Below the pieces are notes generated by a model, which saw only the letters and a program-made list of their open reading frames with translations, was not told the origin of the DNA and searched no databases. From the NCBI RefSeq assembly GCF_035594125.1, contig NC_087197.1:7171610-7235609 (forward strand): a stretch of 64,000 bases of DNA, written 5' to 3'. Position 1 is the first letter of the stretch, and each line of letters begins with the position of its first letter. Positions 1 through 15,656 of the stretch are shown in pieces. This DNA is from Scylla paramamosain. Its lineage: Eukaryota; Arthropoda; Malacostraca; Decapoda; Portunidae. The position numbers were made by a program, and so were the translations under genes.

Positions 1-255
1 AAAATAATCTGGTTTTTAATAAAGATGTTTTGAAAGCTTCTTAATCTACCTAGTGCTAAGCTGAAATTTCTTGGTTGTTGGACCTTGTTTTCCCTCCAGG
101 ACAGACAGACACAGTATTTATTATTTTTTTTATTATCATATGTTATGGATTTTCCATATAGCTTGATGGTATTCTCAGTTTCTTGGGTTATTTTTATTAG
201 ATAACATCCCAATATGGTCTGATTCCCAGAGTTTATCAAAATTTGTCTGATGTGG

Positions 256-1640
256 TCAATAATCTGGGTTACTGAATTTCTCTTCTACTGGGCTAACTGC
301 TAGTTTTAGCAATGAGATTACCTCCACCTGAGCATGATTGTTACCCTTATTTTTATATGTGCCACTCAGGGCATATCCATATATGGTGGGTAACAGAACT
401 ATTGTACCCTCCCTTTCATAACCAGGATTGACTAAATTGTAGTAAGGATTAGAAATTTTATCCTTTATGGTGTTGGGATCAGTTAACATGCAACCTAGTC
501 TCTCCAATCTAGCTAGATCTTTACTTAGTCCTCTATGAGCTACTTGTTGAGGCATTTGATTTACTACTACAAGCTTTAAGGAGCATTCCTTCCCTTTATA
601 TTTATAAGATACAGAAGCTATGTTATATTCCTGACTTGTTCTGCTACCTGTCAATCCCTGTAATTTTAATTTTTCCTTGCCAGTTATTTTATGCTTTATC
701 AGTGACAAAGGGGACTGGAGCACAAAGATCTTCTGTAAATACTAGTCGAGGAGAGCCCCCCCCTAATTTTATTATTTTACCTCCCGTTCCTATTACAGGT
801 AATATGGTCCTCTCCTTGGGAGTTGTCACAGCTAGTGTTATTGTCTCCCTTGCCTTGGTATCAGTTTGTTGTTTGTTGTTTTAGGTTTTAGCTAAAAGGC
901 ATAATAGTGTTTTTTCACAAAACTTACATTTGGTGAGGGTGGGATTGGTACAGCCTTTGTTGCCACATCCAGGGTCCAAGCACCCGTTACACAGTTTCAA
1001 TTGTTGGGGTCTTTTATGGCATTTGAACCTTGAATGACTCTATCCCTAGCATAGCTTACACTGGGATTTAGTTTTTTTCTTCTTTTTGTTGCTCGATGCT
1101 AAAGCTGTTTACATTGTAATATTCAATTTCCTTCTCAGCCGTGGGTGGACTACACTCTATAGTGCATATCTAATTTCTTAAGCAATTTAAAACCTCCTCT
1201 ATATTCAAGACTTGTTCCTGCAGCTCTTTTTTTATATTTTCTCTTAAGGAAACTGGCAGGTAATATAGGAAGAATACTGAGCACATATAATTTCTAATAT
1301 CATGAGCATTTAAGGATTTCTAGAGACTTTCATATTTGGAAATAAATTGTTTGAGGCTGGTAATGTTATAGTTAAGCCCCTGCAAACTGGGTAGCTAATT
1401 CTATCTTCCCTGCCATAAGTATCCTTCAGTAGTTGAATGGCATGTTCATAATTATATGCCTCAAGTTTAAACACTGATATTAATTGTGGTATCTCTCTCT
1501 CTCTAACTGACCCTTAGGTAGGTGAGTTTTTGGATGCCCATTAGGTCTTTGTTCTAGTGGATGGAACATTCGTACATATCCCAAAACTTTAACGACCTAG
1601 TCGTTGTCATTGAGAAAGGATAAATTTAGTTTGAGCAGTT
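256..1640 (-). mobile_element. BEL/Pao-like LTR retrotransposon remnant (gag to protease region)
   Basis: Minus-strand translation gives three scraps in the order expected for a BEL/Pao element. Near 1,400-1,450 a gag-like piece reads YEHAIQLLKDTYGRED, resembling the conserved DUF1759 gag region of BEL elements. Near 900-1,070 lies a cysteine-rich knuckle-like stretch (CNGCLDPGCGNKGC, then CKFCEK). At 256-723 an open frame of 155 codons contains SLKLVVVNQMP, a DP-containing loop, SNPYYNLV and YGYALSGTY; these recall the C-terminal part of the BEL aspartic protease region, where a DYY-type motif precedes LGW.LSG. Stops and frameshifts separate the pieces, so it is a dead copy. I see no LTR or RT. 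If it continued it would run toward coordinate 1. The family call is inference from motif order. Confidence 0.55.
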
Positions 1641-1644
1641 TATA

Positions 1645-3530
1645 AGTAAATCTTTTTTTTTTTTTTTTTAGGCTTTTGTTTTTTTTTTAATGATTTCTAG
1701 GTTGGCAAGGATTTCATTAATTCCTTCTTCATACAATATTGTCATGCGGGTTTTCTTTGATTTTTATTTTCTTTGTTTTAATTAGTATTATTAATCTAAA
1801 GTTGAAGTTTGATAGTAATTTTGTTTAATGTTTTGTCTATTTTGTTGTTAAGATTAAAGAAAAGTAGCTGGCACCAGCCTTGGGTTTCTGCCTAATACAG
1901 TTAACTTTGTGCTATGGTAGCATGTTTTATTAATTAGCTGGAGGTCTGTAGGGCACTGGAAAATCCCAAGATAACCAGATTAATTTTTATTTGATGTATG
2001 TATCTAAATAAATAAAAGTTTCATATAATTTTTCTTTCTTTGAATAAACAATGATATATCTACTAAATAGCTCTGTTACCTTGGGGTTGTGGGACCCCTT
2101 TACTGGGAAAATGAGAATGCACTAATCAGTTCATGAAAAAAATTTAAATGTATGAGTTATAATGATTAATTTGACTGTGCCTCAGGGAGGGTTACCTTAA
2201 TTTTTGGTAAATAGTATCCTAGTTGTGTAGTTGTTGCATCCAAATGTGTGTGTATTACTGGTGTTTTGTCTAATAGATTATCACTCTGTTTACATCCTAA
2301 TTTTTTTATTTTCCCCCCTGAAATAATAACAATTAACTGGCAAAGGGAATTTACATTCTTCTCTGTGGTCAACAAGGGTTGGTTAGCATCTCACATAATT
2401 CTTTTATAATACTCACAATTAGTTATTTTCATATAAACAAGTAATTATTTTATAATAGACACCAATGAGTATTTTCATATGACCCATCTTCAAAAAATAC
2501 AAGATTCTCTGGGTGTGACGTACATACCTGCGGATAACAAAGGTCGATTAGCATTTGAGTTGAAATCTTGTGGTAAGTCTTTTATAGTACTGCATCACAT
2601 TACTAAGTAGTTCTTCCACATAACTTGGAATAACTTTTCTGCATTGTCCCTAAAAGTTTAACACCTTTCTCTACCCTTAAATGGTTGTTAAACATTTTCA
2701 CAAATGGTCCCATGTACTGAGAGAATCTAACATGATTGATTGATAAATCTGGGATTCAAATACTAAACTCAAAATTTCTCCAGAATTACATAGAGTTATC
2801 AGCTCTTACATGCTTCCACTTTAATCTACAACATCTTGTGACAAGGATTTTTTTTTTTTTTTTATGATTGGCATAACAAAAGCTGGGAACATTGTTTTCC
2901 TGGGTTTTCCTTATTGATAGGGAGGGAAGATGGTATTTCCCCCGTGCCTGCCCTCCTCATCTCAATATAACAACATCTAATTTGTTAACTTCTAGCTTAC
3001 AATTTCACTTAATATTTTTGTTCTAAAGTCTTATTGTTCTCAAAAACATATATAATGTTTTATTTATGAATCCATAAAGATATTAATCTATTTATAGGCC
3101 TCATCTTTCCTTTAGGCTATGTTGTAAAGTAGTTTTACATGATTGTTATTTGAATTATATTATCTTCTTTATTTTAATTTTTCCTTCCTACTTGCCCCCA
3201 TGACAATTTATCCTCCACCATTTCCTCCTGCAGATGAACCTGATCTAAAAGTACATATATTTTCTCATTGTTACTGTTATTTTTCACTAGTGTGGATTTT
3301 ATGGTTGCTTGTTTCTCTTTTATTTCATGCATATCAACAGAGCGCATGAATATATTTAAATCCTTTCTGAAGGTAGTAATGATGGTCCCTGATCTTGATT
3401 CTTGATTCCACAGGTGGCTCGGGATTCCTTCTGAGCCAGGCCTTTGCATCAGCACTCTTGTAGGGGAAAGAACAACAAACAGAAAGACAGACAGCATCTA
3501 CCACACCCTTAGTTCCTACACTTAGCATGC
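1645..3530. other. AT-rich stretch without recognised gene
   Basis: About 1.9 kb of AT-rich sequence with poly(T) runs near 1,650-1,690 and 2,848-2,864. Short open frames (for example 2,166-2,375 minus and 3,174-3,497 minus) show no motif I recognise. It could include an LTR or leader of the neighbouring BEL-like remnant, but I found no terminal repeat pair. Confidence 0.5.
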
Positions 3531-3967
3531 CACATTTTCTCCAGGAACACTTTCACAGCCTCAATCATCCTTTCATTTGTCTCTCCTGACAGTTCCAGCA
3601 CCAACACAGTAACACCATCCATTCCCTTCCTGTCTTTTCCACTCTGACATACCCCAACTCCCTCAGCACTACTTGCATCATCTCATCCCTGTCTCTGGCA
3701 TACTTCACACACACCATCACCATATACAGTACTCACCCTCTCCCATGTCACACATCTGGCACACTTTGCTGTGGTGACTCAGATCATCTGTAACTCCTTG
3801 CATTCATATCCATACACTGTGCTCTTATTCAGAAGAGATCACCAACCAGGCTTCCCTCATACCACTTTTCATAGACTTGGGCCTCTTTCTCTCTATACTA
3901 CTCCAAAGTACTCTTTTTTTTTTCATCTTATTCCTCCATTCACTCAGTCCCACATGCCACTCTTGAC

Positions 3968-4907
<940 letters not shown>

Positions 4908-6661
4908 CTCTTGACTATCATCTTAACACACCTCTTTCCCCACCTGCTACTCCTGATATTCCATAGAAGCACCTTTCTCACTAATCTTGCATCATCCATT
5001 CACTCTAATCTACCTTTGTATCCCATGGTTGCCTTTACTTGTCTCTAAAGTACTCCAGCCCATGTCTCCTCTCAAAGCCTCTATCATTGCATACTTTGGT
5101 AGATTAAGTGCCATCTGTCCTACTTCTGATTTATCTGATTCTTTCTCATTCCAAGCAATCACATCCATACCATACATAATGGTTGAAACAGCCAGGCTCT
5201 TCCAAACTTCTTGCAGCACCTCAATTTACTTGCTCTCATCCTTGCTGCACTTCCTAGTTGGCCCACCTACCGGTTCACCATGCTTATCTTTTTATTCTTT
5301 TGCCTTCTCACAACCATTCAGACTCATCCACATCCTTAGGTACTTGTATTCATCTATCTGTTGCAACCCATTCCCACCCAGTCTCCACACTGAATTTCTC
5401 TCATCCTCTGATCTATCCACTATCATCATCTTACTTTTCTCATTGGTAAATCTCATACCAAAGTCCCTTCCATACCTATCTACAACATCAAACAAACTTT
5501 GGAGCTCATCTGCTGATTCACTCATAATCACTACATCATCTACATAAAAAAAGCATTTCCCACACTCACTCCTGCATTCTCATTCTAGTTGCTAACTCCT
5601 CTGTATACAACTTAAAAAGGATTGGTGATAAAATCCATCCTTGCCTGACTCCTCACCCAGTCTATTTCTATATCTCCTAGTCTGTATTTAGCTCTGTAGT
5701 CCACATACATACTTTGCACTATGTTGTTTGTACTTAACCCAATCTTCTTTAAGATTCTAGCTAGCATATCTCTATTCACTCTATCATAAACTTTCTCTAT
5801 GTCTATAAAACTTATGTACAATATACTACCATCTTTCTTTCTCTCAATCATTACATTCACCACAAACATGTTATCCTCTGCTCTCTGTCTAAACGAAACC
5901 CATTCTATTCTTCACCTAACAGTCCAGCTCTCTCAATCCATTTACACAATCTCTCATTCAACATTGCACTAAAGACTACCAACTGTTCACTAATACAATT
6001 GGCCTGTAATTTTTCAACTTATTCTCACTCTTGTATCCTCCCTTATGCAACAGAGTCATCCTGCATTCATTCAACATTTTTGGCACCTTCCTGTTCCCAC
6101 ACCTGATTAAATAACAAAGTCATCCTATCAATCACAATTTCCCCTTCATTTTTGTACATCTCATAAATGATCTCATCTAGCCCTGTTGCCTTCCCATTCT
6201 TTTGCCTTTTCACACATTTTTCCACTTCCTGCTAATTCTTTCATTCAGTTCATCCACATTCTTGCTCTTCAGTGTCACACCATTTTCTCAATCTTTTCCC
6301 CAATACTCTTTTATTGTCTATCTCATTTCTTCCTTATCTGTCACCAAAGCCCCATTCACCTTTAGGCTCTCCACATTTTCATTGTCAGGCATTCCCTCAT
6401 CCCTAAGGAATCTGTACCATTCCCATCCACCTTCAACACCTTCCCTTCCCTTGAATCGCACTTCTCTTACACTTAAATTTGGCATTTATTATCTTTCACT
6501 TTATCACCCTGCTGACTCATATGCTGTCCATGCATTCTGGTACTCACTTACAGCCTCCTCTTTCTCAACTGCTTGCACACCATATTTGGTCTGTTTCTTT
6601 CCTTACTAGCATCCCTAATCTCATCACTCACCTCTGATTAATTTTAACTTCTTTGGATCCT

Positions 6662-8420
6662 CCATTTTTACATTTTTATTGAGATGGTAAAACAAATCAG
6701 AATATTATATTAATTGTTGTTAATAAGCTTTGTATTTGTATGGGATGAAGTGCATAAACCAATGTACCATTGCCAGATATACTGCACGGAGTTATTCATG
6801 TGTGGCCTTTGTCATTCTGCAGTGCACTTAGTGACATGCAGAGATGGGTTTAGGGACACATACACTGGGCATGAGTTGAGTCCAGAGTCCAGTTCAAAGA
6901 AGCAATTTGGGAACTTGGTATCAACATGCACTGATGTCAAGCCCAGGTTGCATATTATGGATTTACCTTGTATAGGGGGCGAACCTATGGCTTTGCAGTT
7001 TGCTTACTTTATAGTACATAGGCCTGTGTATTGTATACCTAGAGTTTTGGGTGGAATTTCTGCCTGGAGTACTAGCTGAGTGATAGCAGAATGACTGCTT
7101 TGTGTGAGATCTAGAGTGTGACTGCTACTGAAACTTGACTCTAACTGAATGTGCCACATTCAGGGAAGGCTCATAAAAGCTTGGGTCCAGGAGTTTGGAT
7201 GTTTGATTTTGGATCCTTGCAGGTTAACCCACTCTTTAAGGTGGGTTGTTATACCTAAATTGATAATGATGCCCATCATCATTAAATCATTATTCTTTTG
7301 GAAATACAGTCATACCTAATGATTTGAATGTCCTTCAGTTCGAACAACTTCCAATTCAAACAGGGTTGGCAAACAAACTTTGACTTCCAATTTGAATGTG
7401 GTTCTCCAATTCGAACACAGACATATTGAAAATTCAGTTTAGTACAATAAAAAACAATGATATATGTATAGTATATAATATTGTTAGCAATGTGCCTTTA
7501 GGGTGTATAAGTGTGTGTCCATGTGAGTATGTGGTGGTGTGAGTTGGTGGCAAAATAGCCAAAGCAGAGCAGGAATTTGGTGTGGGGAAGTGGCGTCATG
7601 TGAAGGCCAGAGAGTGGACTGCTTGGACTGCCAGCAAGTAAGACGTGCGCCCCCTCTTCTTGCTACCATCATGCTGGTTGTTGCACAGGCATCCCAAAAC
7701 AACCTTAAATCTTCAGATTGACCAAGCCTGCCTACTCGACTATCTGCTCAGATAAGGGGAGGCGCTGCCTGGTACTAGTGGAAGAAACATTCATATTAAT
7801 CTAATTATTCCTGGGTATTTTTTTCTTTGATGACTTTAGTATAAGGAATAAGATCTGCAAGTTCCATCATAATAGCTTAAGTAATTTTTGCTGAAAAATT
7901 TTAAAGATCTTCTTTTGTAGTTTATAAGAGAAGAGCTAAAAACAGAAATGGGAGCATGTATGTTCACTCAATTTCTATGATATTGGGTAGTTTTCCTCAT
8001 GAAACCCAGAAAATTGCTTGTACAGTTTTTTTTTTATATGCCTCAACATTGTTGTACAAAAAAAATTCTTAAGATTACAGTTTTATGTATCCCAGAATTC
8101 TCCCTTTTTTTATTACTCCAATAAATCATAACAGCAGTGTTTGTTCAGCTAGGAAAAAAACATACGAGTAGAATGTTTACCGTCCATTCGTCTTTCAGCA
8201 TGTTGTTTTTTTGTTATGTTGAAAACTAATGAAGTCATTTTCCACCAAAGTACAATAATTGCAGTTTTGAGATATAGTAATTTTTGTGTTTAGATACAGT
8301 TACTGTAGAAAAATTATGATTTTTATAGGATTTTACAGGGTAGAAAACAAATTTGATTCCAACTTAGTTTTATTTATGAATGACAAGGATAATATCACCA
8401 TAATATTCCTTACTTACTTA
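6662..8420. other. Unrecognised sequence, possible DNA-transposon end at 7,306
   Basis: No gene is supported. The segment 7,306-7,440 (starting ACAGTCATACCTAATGATTT) repeats TTCGAAC/TTCAAAC-type motifs in the style of pogo/Tigger terminal repeats, but I could not find a matching inverted end. The 121-codon plus frame at 6,714-7,079 and the pair of frames at 7,484-7,721 have no recognisable motif. Confidence 0.35.
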
Positions 8421-8421
8421 C

Positions 8422-8900
8422 TTAGGTAAGTCTCTTGGCACGTATGCTTCTATGGGAGCTTCTTGCTTCTTCTTTTTCTTTTTCCCTGGGGCTTTTTCTT
8501 TTGGTCTCTTGAGTGTCTAAACCTTCCAAAGCGTGCACAGATGCACCAAACCCAAGATGCATCAGCAGTGACATGTCTTGGCAGCAGCAGTCTTCAGGGA
8601 GAGCAGGAGCAGATGTAGAAGATGTTGCAGCACCAGATGTAGGTGTTGGAGGAGCAGATGTAGAAGGTATTGCAGGAGCAAGTGTAGGTGTTGGAGGAGC
8701 AGATGTAGACAAGGGTGAGGGTGAATGTGAGCAAGTGGTGGTGGCTCATGATATGACTGACTGACAAGTCGTGACTTCATGTCTTCATTGTGCTTCAGTC
8801 AATTCCTTGAAGCACTCCTTCCATGCAGCAGCTTCTTGGAGGGCCGTCCTATGTTGCTGGAGTACAAGGAGTCTTGAAAAAATGCTGGGAAAATGCCTCA
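8422..8900 (-). other. Unrecognised minus-strand coding-like sequence with a minisatellite
   Basis: Minus-strand frames read ALQEAAAWKECFKELTEAQ near 8,800, then after stops a Pro/Thr/Ser-rich repeat (STSAPPTPT) and a lysine-rich, charged tail ending at 8,422. The layout resembles the C-terminal tail of a transposase-like protein, but I cannot name the family. The open state over the repeat may simply follow from its 45-bp unit, a multiple of three. Confidence 0.3.
8596..8712. repeat. 45-bp minisatellite, about 2.6 units
   Basis: Units start at 8,596, 8,641 and 8,686. The shared core is GGAGCAGATGTAGA, and the second and third units share AGGTGTTGGAGGAGCAGATG. The period is 45 bp (15 codons), so it stays open in both directions. 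Confidence 0.85.
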
Positions 8901-9330
8901 AACAGGTCATACTGCCTGTGACTCGGGGAGGCTCCCAACTCTCATAGTCACACCACTTCTAGTAGCTGTATGTAGCTAGTAGATGTATGATGACACACTT
9001 TGTATAAAAATGTAAAAAGAAAAAAAAAAAAAAAGGGAAAAATCAGACAAAAGATGGCAAAATAAAACATAACAGTACTGAATAGAAAATGTGGATTTCT
9101 GCAAAGGTGGGGACCTCAAAATTTATATTGCAAATCAGTTTAGTTGACAGGGAAAGAATTGACGTAAGGCTGCCAAACTTCCACAGAAAACACATTGTGG
9201 TCAGCTATTTTTCAGGATAACTTAAAAAAAAAAAGAAGTTGGAAAGGTGAAATTTAGTTCTATTTTGGTGGAGCTTCCCCTTAAGTCCCTATCCTTAGCA
9301 GTGCCATTACAGTTAAAATGAATTAATCAA
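8901..9330. other. Stretch without recognised feature
   Basis: AT-rich sequence with an A-run at 9,020-9,034. No coding or RNA feature is supported. Confidence 0.5.
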
Positions 9331-10180
9331 TTATTGTTTGTAAATAAGACGGCACTAGTGGCAGATACAGAGAAGTTAACTAGGCTAGTATAGGGGTTTG
9401 GACTGGTGTGTAAGAGAAGGAAACTAAAAGTTAATGCAGGAAAGAGTAAGTTAATGAGGTGCACCTGAGATGCAGCTGTTGAATAGTGAGGAATTGGAAG
9501 AGGTAGATTGCTTCGAATATCTTGCATCTACAATAGCAGTGAAGGGAGTAGTAGAGACAGAGGTTAGAACTAAGGTAAAAGAAGGCTGAAAAGTGTTAGG
9601 AGCTATGAATAGACTTTAAAAGTAGGGCAATTGAAATGTATGTAAAGAGAGTACTGTACGAAGGGATAGTAGTGCCTGCCTACTGCACTGTATGGTGGTA
9701 AAACCTGGAGTATGTAAGTAGCTGACAAGAAGAGATTGAATGTAATGGATGGATAGAAACAGAAATGAAAAAAAATGAGGAGAATGGGTGTTGGAAGAGA
9801 CTTGGCAGGACAGGGAGAGCAATGTGTGCTGAGATGGTATGGGTATGTTAAGAGAAAATTAAAGGTGATAGGCTGATGAAGAAGATAGTAAGATCAAGTG
9901 TGAGAGGTGTGAACTTGTGAGGTAGGCCATGAGAGACAGCAAAAAGGAGAGAAGAGGACTGACACTGGAGCATAGCAGAATGATTGTGCATAACAAGCAA
10001 ATGGAGAGCAATTGTGAGTGCATGAGGAATGATGGCCCTGCAACCTCCAAAGGAGCTACGCAGGTGAGGGAAATCATATGTGGTAGGGAAAGTATTTCCT
10101 GTGAAGGAGCCTTGTTTTGGATCAAACTGGACTGATCAGCTGGAGCACTTTTTTCTACATCAGGGGCCAAAGGCCTAAGA
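9331..10180 (+). mobile_element. Degenerate LINE reverse-transcriptase fragment, family D
   Basis: Plus-strand pieces in shifting frames read TALVADTEKLTRL, KRRKLKVNAGKSKLMRC, EEVDCFEYLAS, TALYGGKTWS and VLRWYGYV. This is the order of the region after the RT catalytic DD through the thumb and C-terminal part of many arthropod LINE proteins. Multiple stops and frameshifts show it is dead. The 5' portion and endonuclease are absent. It may belong to the same broad lineage as the 3.5-6.7 kb element. Confidence 0.7.
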
Positions 10181-10260
10181 GAGTGGTGTGAATGTGAAAG
10201 TTGTGTGCCTTGTGCCCTTTTTTCTGGGGGGGGAGACGGTCCTGGTATGTATTGCACAGA

Positions 10261-10400
10261 AGACTGTGCACAGAAGACTGTGTTCTTTATACTTTGTACA
10301 CTGTGTATCTCTCAACTAAGTCCTCTGACTACTTAAAATTATTTGACTGTCCAAAATGGAGCACATTCTCATCCATTTTTCACCTTGCTGAAATCTCCTG
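10261..10400 (+). mobile_element. Small fragment of the Jockey-like LINE (family A)
   Basis: About 140 bp matches the endonuclease-coding part of the family A element (compare 29,345-29,475), including the TCCTCTGACTA and GGAGCACATTCT segments, with several changes. It is truncated at both ends. Confidence 0.75.
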
Positions 10401-10738
10401 ACTTATTTTTTTTTATTTTCTTGGTCATGACCAGTCTCCTAGACATGTAATAATTAGGAAGGGTAATGAAAACAACTTTATGCAGTAAAAAATATTTATA
10501 AACTCACTAGAATAATGAAACACAGTAAATGAATGCTACCAAAGGCAAAATTTAATATATAATACAATTTTTATGCATAAGATTATTTATGCTTTACAAC
10601 AGAAATGAAGCCTTTGCAACTTTAAAATTACAGATAACATAAACAGTATGTACACTTGTATGTCTTTTTTTTGTGTTTCTTAAGTTTAGGTCTTTCAGTC
10701 TGTGTGTGAGATTTGTTTTTTTCTGGGTCAGGACTTGG
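10401..10738. other. Stretch without recognised feature
   Basis: AT-rich sequence between two LINE fragments. Nothing is supported. Confidence 0.5.
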
Positions 10739-12228
10739 GGAAACTATACTTCTTGATGTCTCTTCTACAGTTAACTTCCTTCAACTTACTGTGTTCCCTT
10801 GTACTCTGTGTGTCTAAATTTATAAAAAAAATTTTTGTCCACATTTTCCATACCATTTATCATTCTATAGATGTTTATTAAATCTCCTCTCTCTCTGATT
10901 TTCAAGGGTAGGAATTTCCAAAATTCTTAATCTCTCTTCATAGATTGACTTACTTAACTCTGGAACCATCTTAGTGACTGCTCTTTGTACTCTTTCTAAT
11001 TTTACAATATTCCTCTTTGTATGAGAAGACCATACCACTGCTGCATATTCCAATCTTAGTCTTATCATGGAAATCAACAACTTTTTATCATTCCTTCATC
11101 CAAAATATGAGAATGCCATTCTTAGTCTTTTTAACAAATTCATTGTCTCTCCAGTGATTTTATCAATGTGTTGGTCTGGAGTCAAATTTTCAGTAACTGT
11201 TACTCTCAAATCCACTTTCCCTTTTGACTTTTTAACTTCACACCATCCATCTCATAATGATATCGTATTCTTTTCTCACTCGAACCAAACTCCATTACTT
11301 TACATTTACTTGAATTGAATTTCATTTCCCAAGATTTACTCCATCTATTTATCTTATTTAAATCATCTTGTAGTACCATACAGTCATTTACATTTTCTAC
11401 CCTTCTCATCAGCTTAGCATCGTCCGCAAATAAATTCAGATAACTATCTATTTCTTCATGTATGTCGTTCACATATATTACAAACATTATCAGTCCCAAG
11501 ATGAATACTGGTCTTATATTACAGTTCTCATCTCTCTATCATCCAGATAATCCTCCATCCACTCCAGCAGTCTTCCTCCAAATTTTCCATAATTTTTTAT
11601 CTTCCATAGTAATCTTTGGTGTGGTACTTTGTCAAGAACTTTCTTCAAGTCTAAGTAGACATCATCCACCCATCCGTCTCTCTCCTGCACAATATCGACT
11701 ACCCTTGAATAAAAGGACAATAAGTTCATAGAGCATGATATTCCCCTCCTAAATCCAAATTCACAATTTACTAAAACTTTACTCCTTTCCAAGTGTTCCA
11801 TCCATCTTTCCTTTATTGTTCTTTTGCATAGTTTTCATACAACACTAGTCAAGGACACTGGTCTATAATTTAGTGGGTTTTCCTCATTTCCCTCTTTGTA
11901 CATTGGTGTAATATTTGCTCTCTTCCAATCTTTCAGTACTCTTCCCTGTGATAGTTATGTCACCGCTAGACTGAATTTTATCAGCCAGTTGTTCTCTATA
12001 TTCCTTCAATATCCAGTTTGATACTCCATCTGGACCAGATGCTTTATTTATATCGAGTTCTTCCATCATCTTAAGTATTTCCTCATAACTGAATGGGACT
12101 ATACTTAGTATATTTCTCACCAACTTATCCCTTCCAGCATCAAACTCCCCTTCCACAGTAAATGCTGGTCTGAAATTATTGTTCATAACCTCTGCCATGT
12201 CCTGTGCATCATAAATTTGTGTGTGTAT
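10739..12228 (-). mobile_element. CR1-like LINE (family B), RT part, decayed
   Basis: On the minus strand from 12,228 downward the frames read DINKASGPDGVSNWILKEY (before RT motif A), WVDDVYLDLKKVLDKVPH (motif A; usual form LKKAFDKVPH), a gap of changed sequence, FADDAKLMRRVENVNDC (FADD catalytic box), and LEYAAVVWSSHTKRNIVKLE (thumb), then YEERLRILEIPTLENQRER. This C-terminal block (VVW.PH.K....LE..Q...TKM.) is characteristic of CR1-type elements. The frame is broken into at least four pieces. Endonuclease and 5' part are missing, and the 3' end is also truncated. Confidence 0.85.
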
Positions 12229-12229
12229 A

Positions 12230-12312
12230 AGAGGGCCACAGGCCAAGGACAACAAAATTTTTTAATAAAAAGAAAGACCCACTTAACTCCAGTTCTCATA
12301 GAGATGTCAGAT

Positions 12313-12355
<43 letters not shown>

Positions 12356-13292
12356 AAAATAAATAAATAAAATAAATAAAATAAATAAATAAATAAACAA
12401 AAAAATAAGAAAATAAAGGATAAGTGCCTTGAGACCTCCCTCTTGAAAGAGTTCAAATCACAGGAAGGAGGAAATACAGAAGCAGGCAGGGAGTTCTAGA
12501 CTTTGCCAGAAAAAGGGATGAATGATTGAGAATGCTGGCTAACTCTTGCATTAGAGAAGTGGACAGAATAGGGATGAGAAAAAGAAGAAAGTCTTGTGCA
12601 GCTAGGCTGCAGAGAGGAGGTGTGCAGTTAGCAAGATCAGAAGACTAGTTTGCATGAAAATAGCAGTAAAAGATTGCAAGGGCTGCAACACTGCTGTGAT
12701 GAGAGAGAGGCTGAAGACAGTCAGTTAGAGGAGAGGAATTGATGAGATAAAAAGCTTTTGATTCCACCCTCTCTAAAGTAGTGGTGTGAGTGGAAGCCCC
12801 CCTCCCCATACATATGAAGGAAACTCCATACATGGACAGATAAAATCCCTGTATGGAGTTAGCAGCTGGGATGGAGGGTGGGGAGTGAGAAAAACTGGTA
12901 GAGATGACACTGAACACCTAACTTCATAGAAGCTGCTTTAGCTAAAGATGAGATGTGAAGTTTCCAGTTTAGATTATAAGTAAAGAACAGTGAAAAAGGA
13001 GGGGCAGTTGAGCATCACTGAAGAAGAGGGGATAGTTGTCTGGAAGGTTGTGTCAAGTTGATAGATGGAGGAATTGAGTTTTTGAGGCACTGAACAATAC
13101 TAATCAGAAATTTCAGAGATCAGAAGTCAGGCATTCTGTGGCTTCCCTGCATGAGCTGTTTACTTCCTGAAGGATTGGACCTCTACAAAAGAGATAGGAA
13201 AGTGCATGGTGGTATTGTCAGCATAGGAGTGGATAGGACAAGAAGTTTGGTTTAGAAGATCACTGATGGATAATAGGAAGAGAGTGGGTGCC
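12230..13292 (-). mobile_element. Jockey-like LINE (family A) 3' fragment, decayed
   Basis: The minus strand matches the RT C-terminal half and 3' UTR of the family A element (compare 31,890-30,960 on plus). The 12,645-12,917 frame reads GASTHTTTLERVESKAFYLI and ends like other copies. A (GAAA)n tract replaces part of the 3' UTR. Frameshifts are present, including at the G-rich site corresponding to 31,484-31,490. 5' truncated near 13,292, just after the LFLL.IND motif. Confidence 0.85.
12316..12420. repeat. (GAAA)n followed by (AAATA)n
   Basis: About ten GAAA units (12,316-12,357), then an A/T tetra- and pentanucleotide tract. It lies within the 3' UTR region of a minus-strand LINE. Confidence 0.9.
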
Positions 13293-13369
13293 AAATTCCC
13301 TAAAAGAGTGTTTTGTCCTCACATCTGGTGCGATTTAGCTGTGTAGTACTACCCTTACATCTAAAACCG

Positions 13370-13601
<232 letters not shown>

Positions 13602-13768
13602 TTATTAGTAGTAGCAATATTTGTGCGTTGTGTGCTACTGCTTCAACTCCAAACATATAGACTTGGCATCTGTACTATGGCTGCATTAGATGCAGGGTAA
13701 TTATTAGATACTTTTCTTCAAGAAAAAATGCATTTATTGTGCTGCCAAATACAGTATATCTATCTATC

Positions 13769-15192
<1,424 letters not shown>

Positions 15193-15281
15193 TCACCTCT
15201 CTATTATCCAGATAATCCTCCATCCACTCCAGCAGTCTTCCTCCAAATTTTCCATAATTTTTTATCTTCCATAGTAATCTT
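15193..15281 (-). mobile_element. 88-bp scrap of CR1-like LINE (family B)
   Basis: Nearly identical to 11,528-11,614: TCCAGATAATCCTCCATCCA and following. It encodes part of the segment after RT motif A (WMEDYLD). Both flanks differ from the parent. Confidence 0.9.
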
Positions 15282-15656
15282 AAATATTTTTAATTTAGAT
15301 ATTTGTCCCCTGCACTAAGCTATGTAGGAGGAAACTTAAGGAAGCTGACCCAAGTCAGTGGCAGACAGTCATAACACCAGGTTACTTGAATAAGATTGCC
15401 AGCCTGTTTCACACACCAACAGGCAACAACAACTGTCAAACCACTCCAACAGCTGGGAAAGAATCAATAGCCATGCTCTTGGGAGGGACAATCACAACAA
15501 GGGACACACATTTAAATGGTCAAGGTATAACACCTTGTTGGACGACTGCCCTCGAATAACAAACCACCCACTGCCCAACAAAGTATCATATCCTCCAGTA
15601 AGGTAGTGTTGTTTACAGCCTCCTGGACAGCAGGCCTCAACAAGCCCTGAGGAGGG
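15282..15656. other. Stretch without recognised feature
   Basis: Between two LINE B scraps. No feature is recognised. Confidence 0.45.

Noticed and set aside
6714..7079. 121-codon plus-strand frame as a possible novel gene
   Set aside because: No start context, motif, splice sites or repeat of it elsewhere; composition is like neighbouring non-coding DNA.
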